Shown: positions 1 through 10,483 of the stretch, piece by piece
Layout: each line of letters opens with the position of its first letter
Numbering within the stretch: the first letter of the stretch is position 1
Source: Dichetophora obliterata
Taxonomy: Eukaryota > Arthropoda > Insecta > Diptera > Sciomyzidae
Direction: 5' to 3'
Length of the DNA stretch: 64,000 bases
NCBI GenBank assembly: GCA_963920525.1
Contig: OY986436.1
Location: 32,679,648-32,743,647 of the forward strand
Position numbers and translations under genes: made by a program
Notes under the pieces: generated by a model
Seen by the model: only the letters and a program-made list of their open reading frames with translations
What the model was told of the DNA's origin: nothing
Database searches by the model: none

Positions 1-740
1 GCATTAGCACTCTTTGCTTGCAACAGGAAAGTATGTAAAAGCATTAATATTGATTTTTCATTACTATAGTCTTCTTTTAAATTCCCTAGTGCATGTATCC
101 ATTATAACATTACAAAAATAATAAATATATTGTTAGTGCATTTCTTTCTTTATTCCGCATAAGGAACAGAACGAATAGAATACATTGATGATTATGCAGA
201 ACAGAATGAATAAAGAAACAAAATTAAATAAGAACGTAGCTATTTCTTTTGTTATAAGCACATATATATTTTTCGTATATAATTAAAGAAAAAAAAAACA
301 CAAAATAGCAAATCACATGTAAAAAATTAATAATTCAATTTATAACATTAACGCTACAAAAAATTTTCCATTTTCATATAGCGCGATTTTACTTCAAACA
401 ATCGAATACAACCTAACACACCTGGAATATTCTTTTTCTTCTATTTCAGCTGATGGTACAAAAAGAACGCATTCGAAATATTCCTTAAGAATAAAGAAAT
501 ACAAAAAGAGTATTCCTGATAATCATCACTGAATAATGAAACAAAAACAGCCATTCCGAAAGTCTGGAGTGAAGAAGGAAATATAGCATGTATGAAAAAA
601 TTAAACGATATCTGCATAAAAATTACATTTTAGCTCCTTTATCATTAAACTATTATCAAAGTAAGAAACCTAGGTAGAATAATTAGCATAATCATGAACC
701 AAATCGTTACTTTAATATTGTACAAGAAGAATTCTTTGTA
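1..740. other. AT-rich intergenic stretch, no gene seen
   Basis: AT-rich sequence with short poly-A and poly-T runs and no open frame with recognisable protein similarity. No terminal inverted repeats, TSDs or RNA-gene structure were seen. Confidence 0.6.
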
Positions 741-749
741 GGTGTTCAT

Positions 750-2403
750 TACGGATGGCAATTTTTGATTTTTTTTCGATCCCGGGATATTCGGGATCTG
801 AAAATACAATCCCGTGATCCCGGGATCCCGGGATCGTCCCGAAATTCAAGAATTTTTTATTTCGTTATTTTTTTTTTGCCAAGAAGTGCAACACATTCAC
901 CTCTATTCTTTTATAGTGCATACTCTGTACTAAATTGATATGACGAAGAAGCACAATTTGTACCAATTCAATAAAAAATAAAAACCAAACATAAAATTTG
1001 ACCAATCATATATCTTCAGTAATGTATAACATAGTTTTTGTAATACATGCACAAATACATATTTTCGTTTTAAGCTTAGTATGCTGTAAAAGCGAAAAAA
1101 ATGTTCCGTAAGAAATGCATCGCGTTTTTGACAGCGAAAAGGTAGCGAAATTTTTTTTTCGTTGGTTAGTATGCTGTTTAACCGAAAAAGTTGTTCAATG
1201 CAGCCAAGTTCACAACCATGATTGGAGAGTTAGAATGTCAAAATTTCACTATATAACCGTACATTTAATTGGCGTGGACATTTTACATTCAACAATAATA
1301 TTCAACTAACACATTCAACAAACACGTTATGGTAAGTATGTGTTAGTGTTGAGTCTACACCAAAATTTCGCGTGTAGAATTAAATGCCTAAAAATTTTTG
1401 TTCCTACAGCATACTAAGCTTTAGCAGTAACTGTTTACATAAAATTATTTTAAATCAGTATTTAAACAGCAATTGTTTTAAAATTAAATTTTTTTAGATT
1501 GATTATTGTTAAATTATCCTTCAATAAATCAATTCCGCTTATAATACAGATTCTACAGCGCTTAAATTCTGGTGCGCCAGAGTAAATTTAACTAAGAAGA
1601 GTAACTTTAAGCACAATTTTTCTTGAAACATACTTTTTCAAAACTGGCTACACTACTGAAAACAAACTAATCGACCAATGAAAATTTATTTTAATCTGCA
1701 AAATCGTCTTTGGAAAATTTTTCTTGGTTTTACACACAACAATATGGTGAAATATAATGTCAATTTTTTCCACTTTTTTCCACAATTCGCAATTTTCTTA
1801 ATTTTTCATTTTGTTAAGAGATGTGCATTCAAGAGTCTTTCTTCGAAAAACATTTTATTTTCAGGCGATCAGCGTAATGATGTAAAATTAACATGCAAAT
1901 TAAATTTTTTGTGTATGTAATACAATTTTTTAGAAAATATCTTCTTAGATATGCCTTAATTTTAACCACTTTGACCTAAAACTTCCCTTTAATTATATGC
2001 TATAGCACATTCAAATTAAAGCAAAAAAGTCAATACATTTAAGTAAAAAATAAATACAATTCTCTTTCTATTTAGAGCTTAGTAAAAATATTCCTTCTTT
2101 TGACCAAAATACGATCTTTATGAAATTAAAGCATTAATGGTTTTATCCCCTAACTTAGACCTTAATTTATTGCATATAAGACCTGCAAAGAAGAAGCACT
2201 GCTCCGCCTCAACGCTTGTTAGTTCAATCGTTGAATGAGGGATATATGTGATGGTAGTTTGAAAAATTTTAGATTTAAATAGATTTTAGAAAAATTAGAT
2301 GTTAAAAAAATTGTTTTCAACAATCCCGGGATTCGAATCGAATAATCCTGGGATATTCGGGTCTAAAAAAAGATCGGGATCCCGAAATTCTGGGCCATCC
2401 CTA
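750..2403. mobile_element. Non-autonomous hAT-type element, TSD GTGTTCAT
   Basis: The 8-bp direct repeat GTGTTCAT lies at 742-749 and 2404-2411. The element starts TACGGATGGC and ends GGCCATCCCTA, matching short imperfect inverted termini. Both subterminal regions (about 778-845 and 2320-2395) carry repeated CCCGGGAT and ATTCGGG motifs, a layout typical of hAT elements, where clustered subterminal motifs bind transposase. No transposase was found in its 1654 bp, so it is non-autonomous. The element at 12821-17624 has similar subterminal CCCGGGAT motifs and probably belongs to the same group. Confidence 0.78.
1073..1420. mobile_element. Small nested element with 16-bp perfect inverted ends
   Basis: AGCTTAGTATGCTGTA at 1073-1088 is repeated in inverted form at 1405-1420. 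The flanks are TTA on both sides (1070-1072 and 1421-1423), which could be a 3-bp TSD. A second partial copy of the end, TTAGTATGCTGT, lies inside near 1164. The 64-codon frame at 1115-1309 has no recognisable similarity. It is nested inside the hAT-type element at 750-2403. Confidence 0.5.
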
Positions 2404-2795
2404 GTGTTCATACATCTTTCAAATGATTGAATCAATCAAAATTTGTTGTTGCTTTCCAATGGAAAAAAATTTACACTCTCAGAGAGAGCGAAAATGAACT
2501 TTCATCAAATTTTGACTGAGCTGCAGATCTGCATCAATCAGTCGAAGGGTTGCATTTTGTTACTTATCTCTTGTTTAGTAGCAAATTATTTCTAAAAATA
2601 GAGACAAAATCTCATATATAATGAATACTCACAATACAACATGAATTCACATAGCTAGTAGTAGGTAGACAGTAAAATAAAAACTACCTGCATCGGTCTT
2701 TTAATCGGTCCTTTAAAAAATTGAAATTTTTAGAGAGAGTAAAAGAGAGTAAAAAATCACAATATAATTCAATCATTTGACCACGTGTGAACACC

Positions 2796-3339
2796 TCCAT
2801 TGTTTTTAGGATTGATATTACAAGATTACCTTTGCGAACTCTTCATTAATTTATGAACACTCTTAACCCCTTTCGTTTGCTGTTTTTTTTTTTTACTCTT
2901 AGAGTATAAATTAGGGACTGTATGTAAATTGAATATTTCTGCATTTAATTAACCTACCTTTATTGCAGTGTAGTGTTGCATAGCATAGTGTTGCACCGAC
3001 GCACTGTGTAACGAGGTGGACAAAAGAAGGTATAGAAAAAAATGCATAAATTTTGTAAAAGTAAGTATGCATATTTATAGATTAGAGTCTTAGTTATGTG
3101 AATCTAAAAAGATTATTTAATATCTTTTTATTTGTGGAAGTTATGTTTTTTATATGCTGCCTTGAAAATTTTACGAAGCTTTAGTTTTATAGTTTTGTAC
3201 TTAATATATTCCAAAACCAAAAAAATTTAAGTTTAATTCATTCATATACAAAACATTAGTATAAAATACATGTTACAAGTTCTTGAAAAAACAAATCTTA
3301 AAAAATATATATAAAAAATGTTCATATACCACGAAAAAG
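2796..3339. other. AT-rich stretch, no gene seen
   Basis: No protein similarity or RNA gene seen. A short motif near 2995-3025 (GCACTGTGTAACGAGGT) recurs in inverted orientation near 8385-8400, so both places may hold ends of the same unrecognised repeat. Confidence 0.5.
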
Positions 3340-3556
3340 GTCCTAAAAATCCAAAAAACCTAAAATGCTATATACAAAAATAGAATAAAAACATTTTTGT
3401 CATCATGTCTTAAAACATGACTTTCTTAACATATTCCTAAAATTTGGTCTAAGAGAACTTTACAATAAGAATTTTATAACAACTTTTCTTAAGCATGTTT
3501 TGACGAAAATGCTCAAATTTATATAAAAAGCAAATTATATTGAATATTAATAATAT
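3340..3556. repeat. Copy A of a ~200-bp repeat family
   Basis: This unit shares the order of motifs TCTTAACATATTC, AAATTTGGTCTAAGA, ATTTTATAACAACTTTTCT, GCATGTTTTGACGAAAATG and CTCAAATTTATATAAAAAGC with copies at 4172-4290 and 6687-7200. Its last 88 bp (about 3469-3556) recur at about 4175-4262 with about one difference, far closer than to the 6.7-7.2 kb copies. Confidence 0.65.
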
Positions 3557-4171
3557 ATACAACTAGCTTAAACCCGGCGCGTTGCTGCCGCGGCCCCGTT
3601 GCCAAACGCGAATAAAATGTTATCAGTGAAACTGTATATGTAAATTGTGGTCGAATACTCAATTCCATGGCTGTGCGACCTATAACTCAAAAGCTGTAGA
3701 ATTTCTCAAATTTTGGTTGCATGGGAGGTGACACGCCCCCTTGTCCAACGCCATACAAAGTTATCAGTAAAACTGCATGTGTAAATTGAGTTCGAATGCT
3801 GAATTCCGAGGCTTTGTTTGCTTTGTTTGATTGACTCAAAAGCTATTCGATATCGCAAATTTGGGTTGTATAACAGGTGCCACGCCCCTTTGTCCAACTC
3901 CCATAAAACTTTATCAGTAAAACGCCACGTGTAAATTGTGGTCGAATTTCGAATTCCAAGGATGTGCGGCCTATAACTCCAAAGCTATTCGATATCGCAA
4001 ATTTGGGTTGTATGGCATGTGCCACGCCCACTGTTAGTAGGAGGTGGAAATATACTTTACGACCTATTCTCATACCTACAAAATATACATACAAAATTTC
4101 ATGAAAATCGGTCGAGCCGTTTCGGAGGAGTTCGATTACGCACCCCGTGACAGAAGAATTTTATATATTAG
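3557..4171. mobile_element. Non-coding element with three ~145-bp internal repeats
   Basis: Three consecutive units begin near 3599, 3741 and 3890. Each contains a version of TTGTCCAACGCC, TTATCAGTAAAACTGC, TGTGTAAATTGTGGTCGAAT, CTATAACTCAAAAGC, TATCGCAAATTTGGGTTGTA and GTGCCACGCCC. After the third unit comes a segment reading AAAATCGGTCGAGCCGTTTC and ending ATTTTATATATTAGAT. The left edge near 3570 reads TAAACCCGGCGCG. I recognise the ending as a common insect repeat but cannot place it with confidence (Helitron/DINE-like or RTE-like are both possible). It interrupts the surrounding repeat family. Confidence 0.6.
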
Positions 4172-4290
4172 ATAAGCTTTTATAACAACTTTTCTAAAGC
4201 ATGTTTTGACGAAAATGCTCAAATTTATATAAAAAGCAAATTATATTGAATATTAATAATATAAAAATAAATAAGAAATTTCTCAAAACA
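4172..4290. repeat. Copy B of the ~200-bp repeat family
   Basis: It begins with TTTTATAACAACTTTTCT and runs through GCATGTTTTGACGAAAATG to AAATAAGAAATTTCTCAAA, where it merges into the 3' end of the decayed piggyBac gene. It matches copy A over 88 bp almost perfectly. Confidence 0.6.
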
Positions 4291-6686
4291 TTTTGTATGC
4301 AGGTGCACTTCGCACTTCTTACACATAAAGGGAGTGTGGCTGTGGCATTGCTTGCACCGACGTTTTTTGTCTTCTTCTTGCTTTACAATAACGTGTTGCG
4401 TCACTTTGGTGCGTTTTGATCTTGGTTCCTCTGCTCTCATTTGGTGCCAGTTTCAATCCTCGCAAACAAGTAAAGCTTTAACAATTTCCGATCGAAATTC
4501 CAGTTGTGTTTTTCCTTGAACTTTCCCAATTCTGCACAAAAAACTGTGCACCTTCCAGGCATTTACAACAGCCGAGTTCACAGCTTACGAAAAGAGAAGC
4601 CACCACCACTTCTTGCCTCTAACATTTATTCGGTAGTTCAATATGGCATTATCTGCCATATCTACACCTCCCATATGCAAGTTCTAATTTTTTATCGTAT
4701 TAGGCTCTTCAACATTAACATACTTATGACATTTTCGATTGTAACGTTGAGCAGTTGTAAGAGGATCCATGCGATCAAAACTAGTCGCTAAGGTCACAAT
4801 CGCATTATCATGCCAAATTATAAAAAAAATTTCATTTGCGCGATCAAACATAAAGTCGTATTCTCCTTTTTTTAGACTTTTGTCACTTTTAATTTCCATA
4901 TTAACTGGCAATCTGTTTTTGCGTACTGTGCCGGTTGCATTAAAAATTCTTTCAAACAGCAGGCACATAAGGTAGAAGGACGTGAGGAAATTGTCAAAAT
5001 ATACAAAATGCCTTTCTGTATGCTGCACATTTTCCAGCAAACTCAAGACCACGTGAGCTCCTAAGCCGATTTCTTCGCTAAACGATTGCTTGAAGCTGAA
5101 ATGAATGGGCTTATTTCTGGTTTACCTTTTGCTCGAATGCCTTCCGAAGTATGGTACCATTTAAAGTTCGTCAATTGACAAATGCTCACTGAAAATTCCG
5201 AACTGAATAAACTTTTTATTCAATCCATCAAGTAAAGGTCTTATTTTGGCAAAGCAGTCATTCTTGTCTAAGTCGTTATTATTACTGACATGTATAAATT
5301 TCTTCATCCACCGAAATTCGAATCGTGTCATGGCTTGTTTTACAATTGGAACCTAAGATTTGGCTGCTGACTCCAATAGTTTTCATATTGTGGAACAGTG
5401 CGATAGCCAGTAAATATCAAAAATCCAATGAAACGCCGCAACAGTTCAACTCATTTTCAACTAATTTTGCCTCGCATACTCATTAGTGTTCATCACTATC
5501 CAAAGGGACGTTCCGTCTAAATATTAAAAAAAAATACAGCAATAAAGACTAATAAATAACAAAGTACAAGTACTTTTGTACAAAGTACAAAATGATAGAT
5601 ACAATTCCTCTTGTGTTTTGATCAATTCTGTGGAATCATGCACATTATTGGAGTAATGTCGTTTATTGTGTACCCATTTTGGCAAAGGAAATTAAGATTT
5701 GGATTTATAATAAGTTGCATTTGATTTTGGCAACAATTCCGAGCTTTTTACTTTATTTGGGGCACCAATATCTTAATTTTCTACTACCTATTTAAGCTCC
5801 AATTCACTAGCTACTCCACCTATTGCATTATAGGACCACCAACGATAGTTTCATCAATATCTTACAACATTACGGGCATTATCGCGAATCTGTGTGTTCT
5901 ATTACTCATCTTCAGAGTCTTCCAACACATCGAGTATTTCCCTCATTGATAATGCGCGTTTTAGTCGAAAGTCAAAACTACAAAAGTTTAAGTTTTTTAA
6001 ATATATAGATGAATATGATATATATATGGAGATGAATTTGAAACTTACGATCCGGACATTTTTGCATATATGTATTTTGATCAACTTATTGCATAAAAAT
6101 AATACTTCTTGTAATTATGTCAAATTCTTCTAAAAACATGCAACTGATATAAAAACGTTGACTGCCAAAATGTGTTGCGAATTTTACAAAAAATTCTCAC
6201 AAAGCATACATAAAACTTTATCATAGCAACAGTCTGCTTTGTTTCTGCTTGTGATGACAAAATTAATATGTAAGTACATTTATGCGCATAAATCAAACTA
6301 TAAGGAATACGCTTTGCGCCAATGGTGATTATAATCACCACAATATTCATCATTAAATTTTACAAAGTATATGTGTATTATTTGTAGTAAATAAAACTAA
6401 AGACAATAGTAAACATTTTTTTTTTAAATAATAGGCGCGTGGTTGTTAGATATCGTAAGATCTTGGCACTTCATATCCACATATTTTGATGACATTTATT
6501 TACTAATTTCTAAAAGCACCAAAATAAATAATTTATGCTGCGACAGGCACTAAACTTAGTATGTAATAAAGACAGCAACCCTAAATACTTCATAAACAAA
6601 GTATAATGAGTAAAAAACTATTTTGTTTGTCAGTTATGAATAGTAAAAGTTCTGGTTATTATAATAATCGGTCGGCAAAAAATGGG
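4290..6686 (-). mobile_element. Decayed piggyBac-type transposon, one end preserved
   Basis: A piggyBac-family transposase relic runs on the minus strand. The preserved end is at 6686: reading inwards it is CCCATTTTTTGCCGACCG, next to TTAA at 6687-6690, the target site of this superfamily. That TTAA belongs to the repeat unit that resumes at 6687 (TTAACACATTCTTAAAATTT), so the element jumped into the ~200-bp repeat family. No matching end or TTAA is seen near 4290, where coding sequence runs straight into repeat copy B, so that side appears deleted. Confidence 0.7.
4293..5960 (-). pseudogene. piggyBac-type transposase pseudogene
   Basis: Read on the minus strand from about 5960 the order is: an N-terminal KRALSMREILDVLEDSEDE near 5902-5958; a central stretch AKIRPLLDGLNKKF and HLSIDEL around 5250-5165; FVYFDNFLTS near 4980-5010 (family motif with a catalytic Asp); ATGTVRKNRLP and KKGEYDFMFDRANEI near 4850-4945; MGGVDMADNAI followed by INVRGKKWWW near 4600-4680 (the third catalytic Asp); and a C-terminal cysteine-rich finger CKQC, CKKC, HTKCF near 4300-4370. 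Stops and frameshifts separate these blocks, so it is dead. The domain order and the TTAA target make the family assignment firm. Confidence 0.85.
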
Positions 6687-7200
6687 TTAACACATTCTTA
6701 AAATTTGGTTTAAGACTACATTACAATAAAAAACGAAAATGCTCAAATTTATATGAAAAGCAAATTGTATTAAATATTAATTATATATAATTAAATAACA
6801 AATTTCTCATACAGCTTCAATCGCAATCAAACAAAACGGACATTTTTGTTTTTTTATTTTTTTATTTTTAAGTATGTCTTAAATAAACTCTTTCTCAACA
6901 CATTCTCAAAATTTGGGAATACGAAAATAGGAACTAGGGATTTTAGGGCTTGCTCCTTGGATCATTTTTTGACGAAAATGCGCAATTTTATTTAAAAAAA
7001 TTACAAATTTTTCATTTAGTTTCAAGCACAATTACAAAATAAAAAATTTTTGTATAGTTTTATTTTTATATATGTGTTAAAATTTGTCTTTCCTAGCATA
7101 TTCCAAAAAATCGGTTACAGACTACTTTCAAATAAGGGTTTTATGACCACTTTTCTAAAGCATGTTTTGACAAAAATGAGCACCAATTGTGTGCCAAAAA
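6687..7200. repeat. Further copies of the ~200-bp repeat family
   Basis: At least three diverged units follow one another. Landmarks are TTAACACATTCTTAAAATTT at 6687, CTCAACACATTCTCAAAATT at 6894 and TTCCTAGCATATTCC near 7090, each followed by a TTTTGACGAAAATG-like motif. Spacing is about 195-210 bp. Copies A and B at 3340-4290 belong to the same array, now separated by two insertions. Confidence 0.6.
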
Positions 7201-8061
7201 ATACATGACAAGGTGACATTCCACATTTAAAACAAGAAAAGGGGTCAATTTAAGACTTTATTGTTCAAAGACAATAATACATAGAGACTTGAACTTTTTT
7301 TACGTAAATAATACAAATATACGCATCTTTACAAATTTTATTTTTTTTAATGTATATGCATCTTCTTTTTCCTAGGTGGTGTCGAAAAAAAATTGTTTTC
7401 AGCTATGCCGAAGATTTCTCGAGTTATACGCATCTGATTTCATCGTAGTTCATCTTAAATTTTTTGTTAGGGTTTTGACTACAACATTCATTATAATTAC
7501 TAAGTTTGGTTACAATTTACTCTCCCAAATTGGTAAGAATTATAATGAAGGTTGTAAGCTTATATATGAAAAAATATTAATTTTATTGCTTTAGTAGTGC
7601 AATAGAGTACAAAGAGTTTTAAAAAATAAGCTTAAATCATTCCAATAAAAATTTTTTAGAACTATGCAATATATTTCTATTCCGTGGATTACTGCTTTCA
7701 TCATATTCTTTTATATCTCTTCTTAGAAAAATATTGAAAAAAACAGAATAATGATAATGAAATCATTGAATTAATTTTAAATAAAGATCATGATATGAAT
7801 AATAACACAATTAAATTCATTTCTGATCTCGATTTCTTGACTTTCTGTTGAGTGATTCTACGAATTATTCTGAAGACAGCCAATAATTTTATCAGTTATT
7901 TTCTCTCATTCTTCAGATTTATGTAAAATTTAAACAAACCTATGTATTAAAATAAAAATATATTTTAACTAATAAACTTCATTGAATATTGTGTGGAAGG
8001 CGGGAGAAGGACGTGGCAAAAATAATTATAAGATAATTAAGTGAAACCAGTTAAAAATAAA
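7201..8061. other. AT-rich stretch, no gene seen
   Basis: Includes a 72-codon frame at 7376-7594 without recognisable similarity and of AT-rich composition. No terminal repeats or RNA genes were seen. Confidence 0.5.
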
Positions 8062-8330
8062 AAAGTCAATTTTCTTTCTTATACTATCTAGAACTGAAGA
8101 TATTGCGCTTTTATTCTTAATTTTGTATGGGTGATGGGTGGAAAGTGTTGTAGATTTTGATTAAATTTTTATACGGTTGTTATGTAAATCAAGTAAAAAA
8201 AGTTAATTGATTGTGTTCCTTACACTTTCTACACCTGGAGATATTGCATTTTTATTCTTCATTTTGTATGGGAGGTGTGCTAAGGACGTTGCTGATCTTG
8301 ATGAAAATTTGTGTGGCGTTTTATATTTAT
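8062..8330. repeat. Two diverged ~135-bp tandem units
   Basis: The units begin near 8062 (AAGTCAATTTTCTTTC) and 8197 (AAGTTAATTGATTGTG). Both contain GATATTGC followed by TTTTATTCTT, then ATTTTGTATGGG, then a region ending in TTGATNAAATTT. The pattern GATATTGC ... TTGTATGGG resembles the internal units of the element at 3557-4171, so this may be a diverged relative. Confidence 0.5.
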
Positions 8331-8991
8331 GTTTAGTATCATGTACCTACGATGATTCTTTCTATTTTTGTCCATCATCACATAGACCTCGTTACACTGT
8401 GCGACGTGTTCCCCAACACTAGAGTTCGTAAATTCGCATGGATGTGTGTATGTGTGTATTGCTATAAATTTGTTACATTTAAGAGGGGAAAATTGCTTTG
8501 AACTTATATAATAGTAGTTTAATAAGGTTATTAATTTATTCATGACTAGTTATTAAGTCCTCAAGTTTTAGCTGGTGTGGAATTGTTACTCATTAAATTA
8601 TAAAAATGGGTATTTCATTATAGTATATGAACCTATGTAGTGTTTGCATTTATTAATTTATACACATCAAGCTTGCTTTTGAAATCTTTTGAAAAAATTG
8701 TATATTAACTTTTATGCAAATTATTGAGTATTAAGCCGCAGGCTTGCTTGATTGCATGCATTGCTGCATTTTTGAAATTTCACATCCATAGCTCAAAGTT
8801 AAGTGGAGCTTAAGTGTAAAATAAAAGTTAAAAACGATGTCAAAGTCAATAAGAATAAAAAACAATAACTCAAAATGAAATTATAGTCATATTTCAATGC
8901 AATAACGGCGGTGTAAAGTATAATATTCTTGATGTTTTGAAAATAAAAAATAGGCTCATTAAACCTTGAAAAATTGTAAAATAAAGTTGTT
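8331..8991. other. Sequence without recognisable genes
   Basis: AT-rich, with a TGTGTGTATGTGTG run near 8443. Two overlapping short frames on opposite strands (8207-8422 and 8280-8543) look like chance. Nothing else seen. Confidence 0.45.
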
Positions 8992-8995
8992 TTAA

Positions 8996-9613
8996 CACAT
9001 TAACCGCGGTTGGGTATTTTTTTGCTCATGAAAATGCTTCTGCAGCATTGATCATACTTCAGGATTGGTTGCAGCTAAGTTTGAGAGTGTATCACGAAAT
9101 TTTTACGTTAACTACTACATTTTCTAAGTTGAAAGTGATTAAGTTTAAAAATCAAAAAATTTGTGTTTTTATCATTTGTAAAAATTATGTTGATTTTCTA
9201 TGATTTAAATACAAATTCTAAATGTTTAAAAGCTTAACAAATCATATAACATTTAGAATTTGTATTTAATTCATAGAAAATCAACATAATAAATAACAAG
9301 GTCATATAGAAAAATTAAATTTTTAAAAAATTTTATAAAAAAAAATATGTAAAATCTATCTTAACAAACTAACCAACTATACCTGCTATTAGTAGAAAAT
9401 TCCTGATACAAAACTGTGCTGTCAATGCAGAAGTAATTTTTGCCCATTTAGAACACATTAGCGATGGTTTGATATTTTTGTACCCAACTCATATCTTGAC
9501 TATGGTGAAAGGACAAAGTTAAAATTTGGTATGATAGTTCTGTGATCAATATAAGAAAGCACACACAATTAAAAAGAAAGCATATAAAGCGTTTGGGAGC
9601 CGATGTTAATGGG
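8996..9613. mobile_element. TTAA-flanked MITE
   Basis: TTAA lies at 8992-8995 and 9614-9617. The left end reads CACATTAACCGCGG and the right end, on the minus strand, CCCATTAACATCGG, a 14-bp imperfect terminal inverted repeat. The 618-bp interior has no coding capacity but carries a strong hairpin (9184-9290). TTAA target sites point to piggyBac- or Kolobok-type mobilisation. Confidence 0.62.
9184..9290. repeat. Hairpin, 43-nt arms with one mismatch
   Basis: Arm 9184-9226 (starting ATTATGTTGATTTTCTATGA) is the reverse complement of 9248-9290 apart from one position, around a 21-nt loop. It sits inside the MITE at 8996-9613. It could be a fold-back generated by template switching. A small-RNA hairpin is possible but nothing in the sequence favours it. 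Confidence 0.85.
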
Positions 9614-9769
9614 TTAAAGCAATATACGATAATTAAGAAAGCCGAATTAAGTAAGAAATTTTCATAATTATAAATCTTGCTTGCTTTTTTTTGTAAATTA
9701 TAATGCTTGCCACAATCAGCTGTTTCACAAAATTAAGATCGTGTTTTTACTTAAAGTTAAATTTCAATA

Positions 9770-10203
9770 TGTTCGGGTAGCGAACGATCGTGGATAAATT
9801 GGCGGAAAAAGAGAACAAATGGGTTAGAGTGGGCTGAATTCAATTTTATTATTCTATACCTTTTGGTAAAACAATTGTGGTGTTATAATATTGTTGATTG
9901 ATTCTTTTGAGTGTTGATGGGTGTTTGTAGTTATTTGTTATTGATCCGTTGATAGAAGTCTTCCTTGTTGAGTTTGTCGTGGTGATGTCCTTGTCTTCTG
10001 GATGGGTGGGTTGTTGCAATTTGGGTGGGTGGGTAAAACGATGTTCTTCACTTTCGGTATATTAGAACGAATAAAAAAAACATAAGACGCTGGCGCAACC
10101 TTGCTGTTGCCGAACGACAACTGTCAGCGCTCGTGCGACTTGTAGCGAGTAGATCGAGCGGACGTGTTTAATATACACGGTGCTTACGTGTTTCACGTAA
10201 ACA
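9770..10203 (-). mobile_element. LTR of the BEL/Pao remnant
   Basis: On the minus strand a purine-rich tract GGCGGGCGGAA (10204-10214) is followed by TGTTTACGTGAAACACG, a typical LTR start. The segment ends ACCCGAACA at 9770. It contains TATA-like GTATATTAAA near 10171 and the polyadenylation signal AATAAA near 9848. It lies downstream of the gag remnant in the same orientation, so I read it as the 3' LTR. No second copy was found in the window, so the limits rest on the TG...CA ends and the polypurine tract. Confidence 0.62.
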
Positions 10204-10353
10204 TTCCGCCCGCCTTGCAGTGTCTGCAAACTAAAAAAGATTAGTAGGGTTCTAAACAGATATTTTAAGTGAGTAAAATACAAATATTCATTTTTATTAT
10301 TCAGTGCATATCTTATAACATACGAGTGTAATTTGCTCACTTGTTATTTCGAT

Positions 10354-10475
10354 TAGGGTAGGGTAGGGTAGAGTAGGGTAGAGTAGGGTAGAGTAGGGTA
10401 GAGTAGGGTAGAGTAGGGTAGAGTAGGGTAGGGTAGGGTAGAGTAGAGTAGAGTAGAGTAGAGTTGAGTGGAGGG
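10354..10475. repeat. GAGTAGGGTA tandem array
   Basis: About 120 bp built of 5-mers GGGTA and GAGTA, mostly alternating as the 10-mer GAGTAGGGTA. It lies between the BEL/Pao gag remnant and its LTR, where the protease-polymerase region should be. It is not the canonical insect telomere repeat TTAGG. Confidence 0.95.
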
Positions 10476-10483
10476 TAGAACCA

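Larger units (their letters stand above)
741..2795. mobile_element. MITE with GGTGTTCA ends, split by a hAT-type insertion
   Basis: The left end GGTGTTCAT (741-749) continues, after the hAT-type insertion, as ACATCTTTCAAATGATTG at 2412. The right end (2765-2795), read on the minus strand, is GGTGTTCACACGTGGTCA followed by AATGATTGAAT. The two form an imperfect terminal inverted repeat of about 30 bp. Without the insertion the MITE is about 393 bp and has no coding capacity. I could not identify its own TSD, so its superfamily is open. It is older than the hAT-type element that entered its left repeat. Confidence 0.6.

Noticed and set aside
10354..10475. GGGTA array as a telomere tract
   Set aside because: Not TTAGG, only ~120 bp, and embedded in a retroelement remnant.
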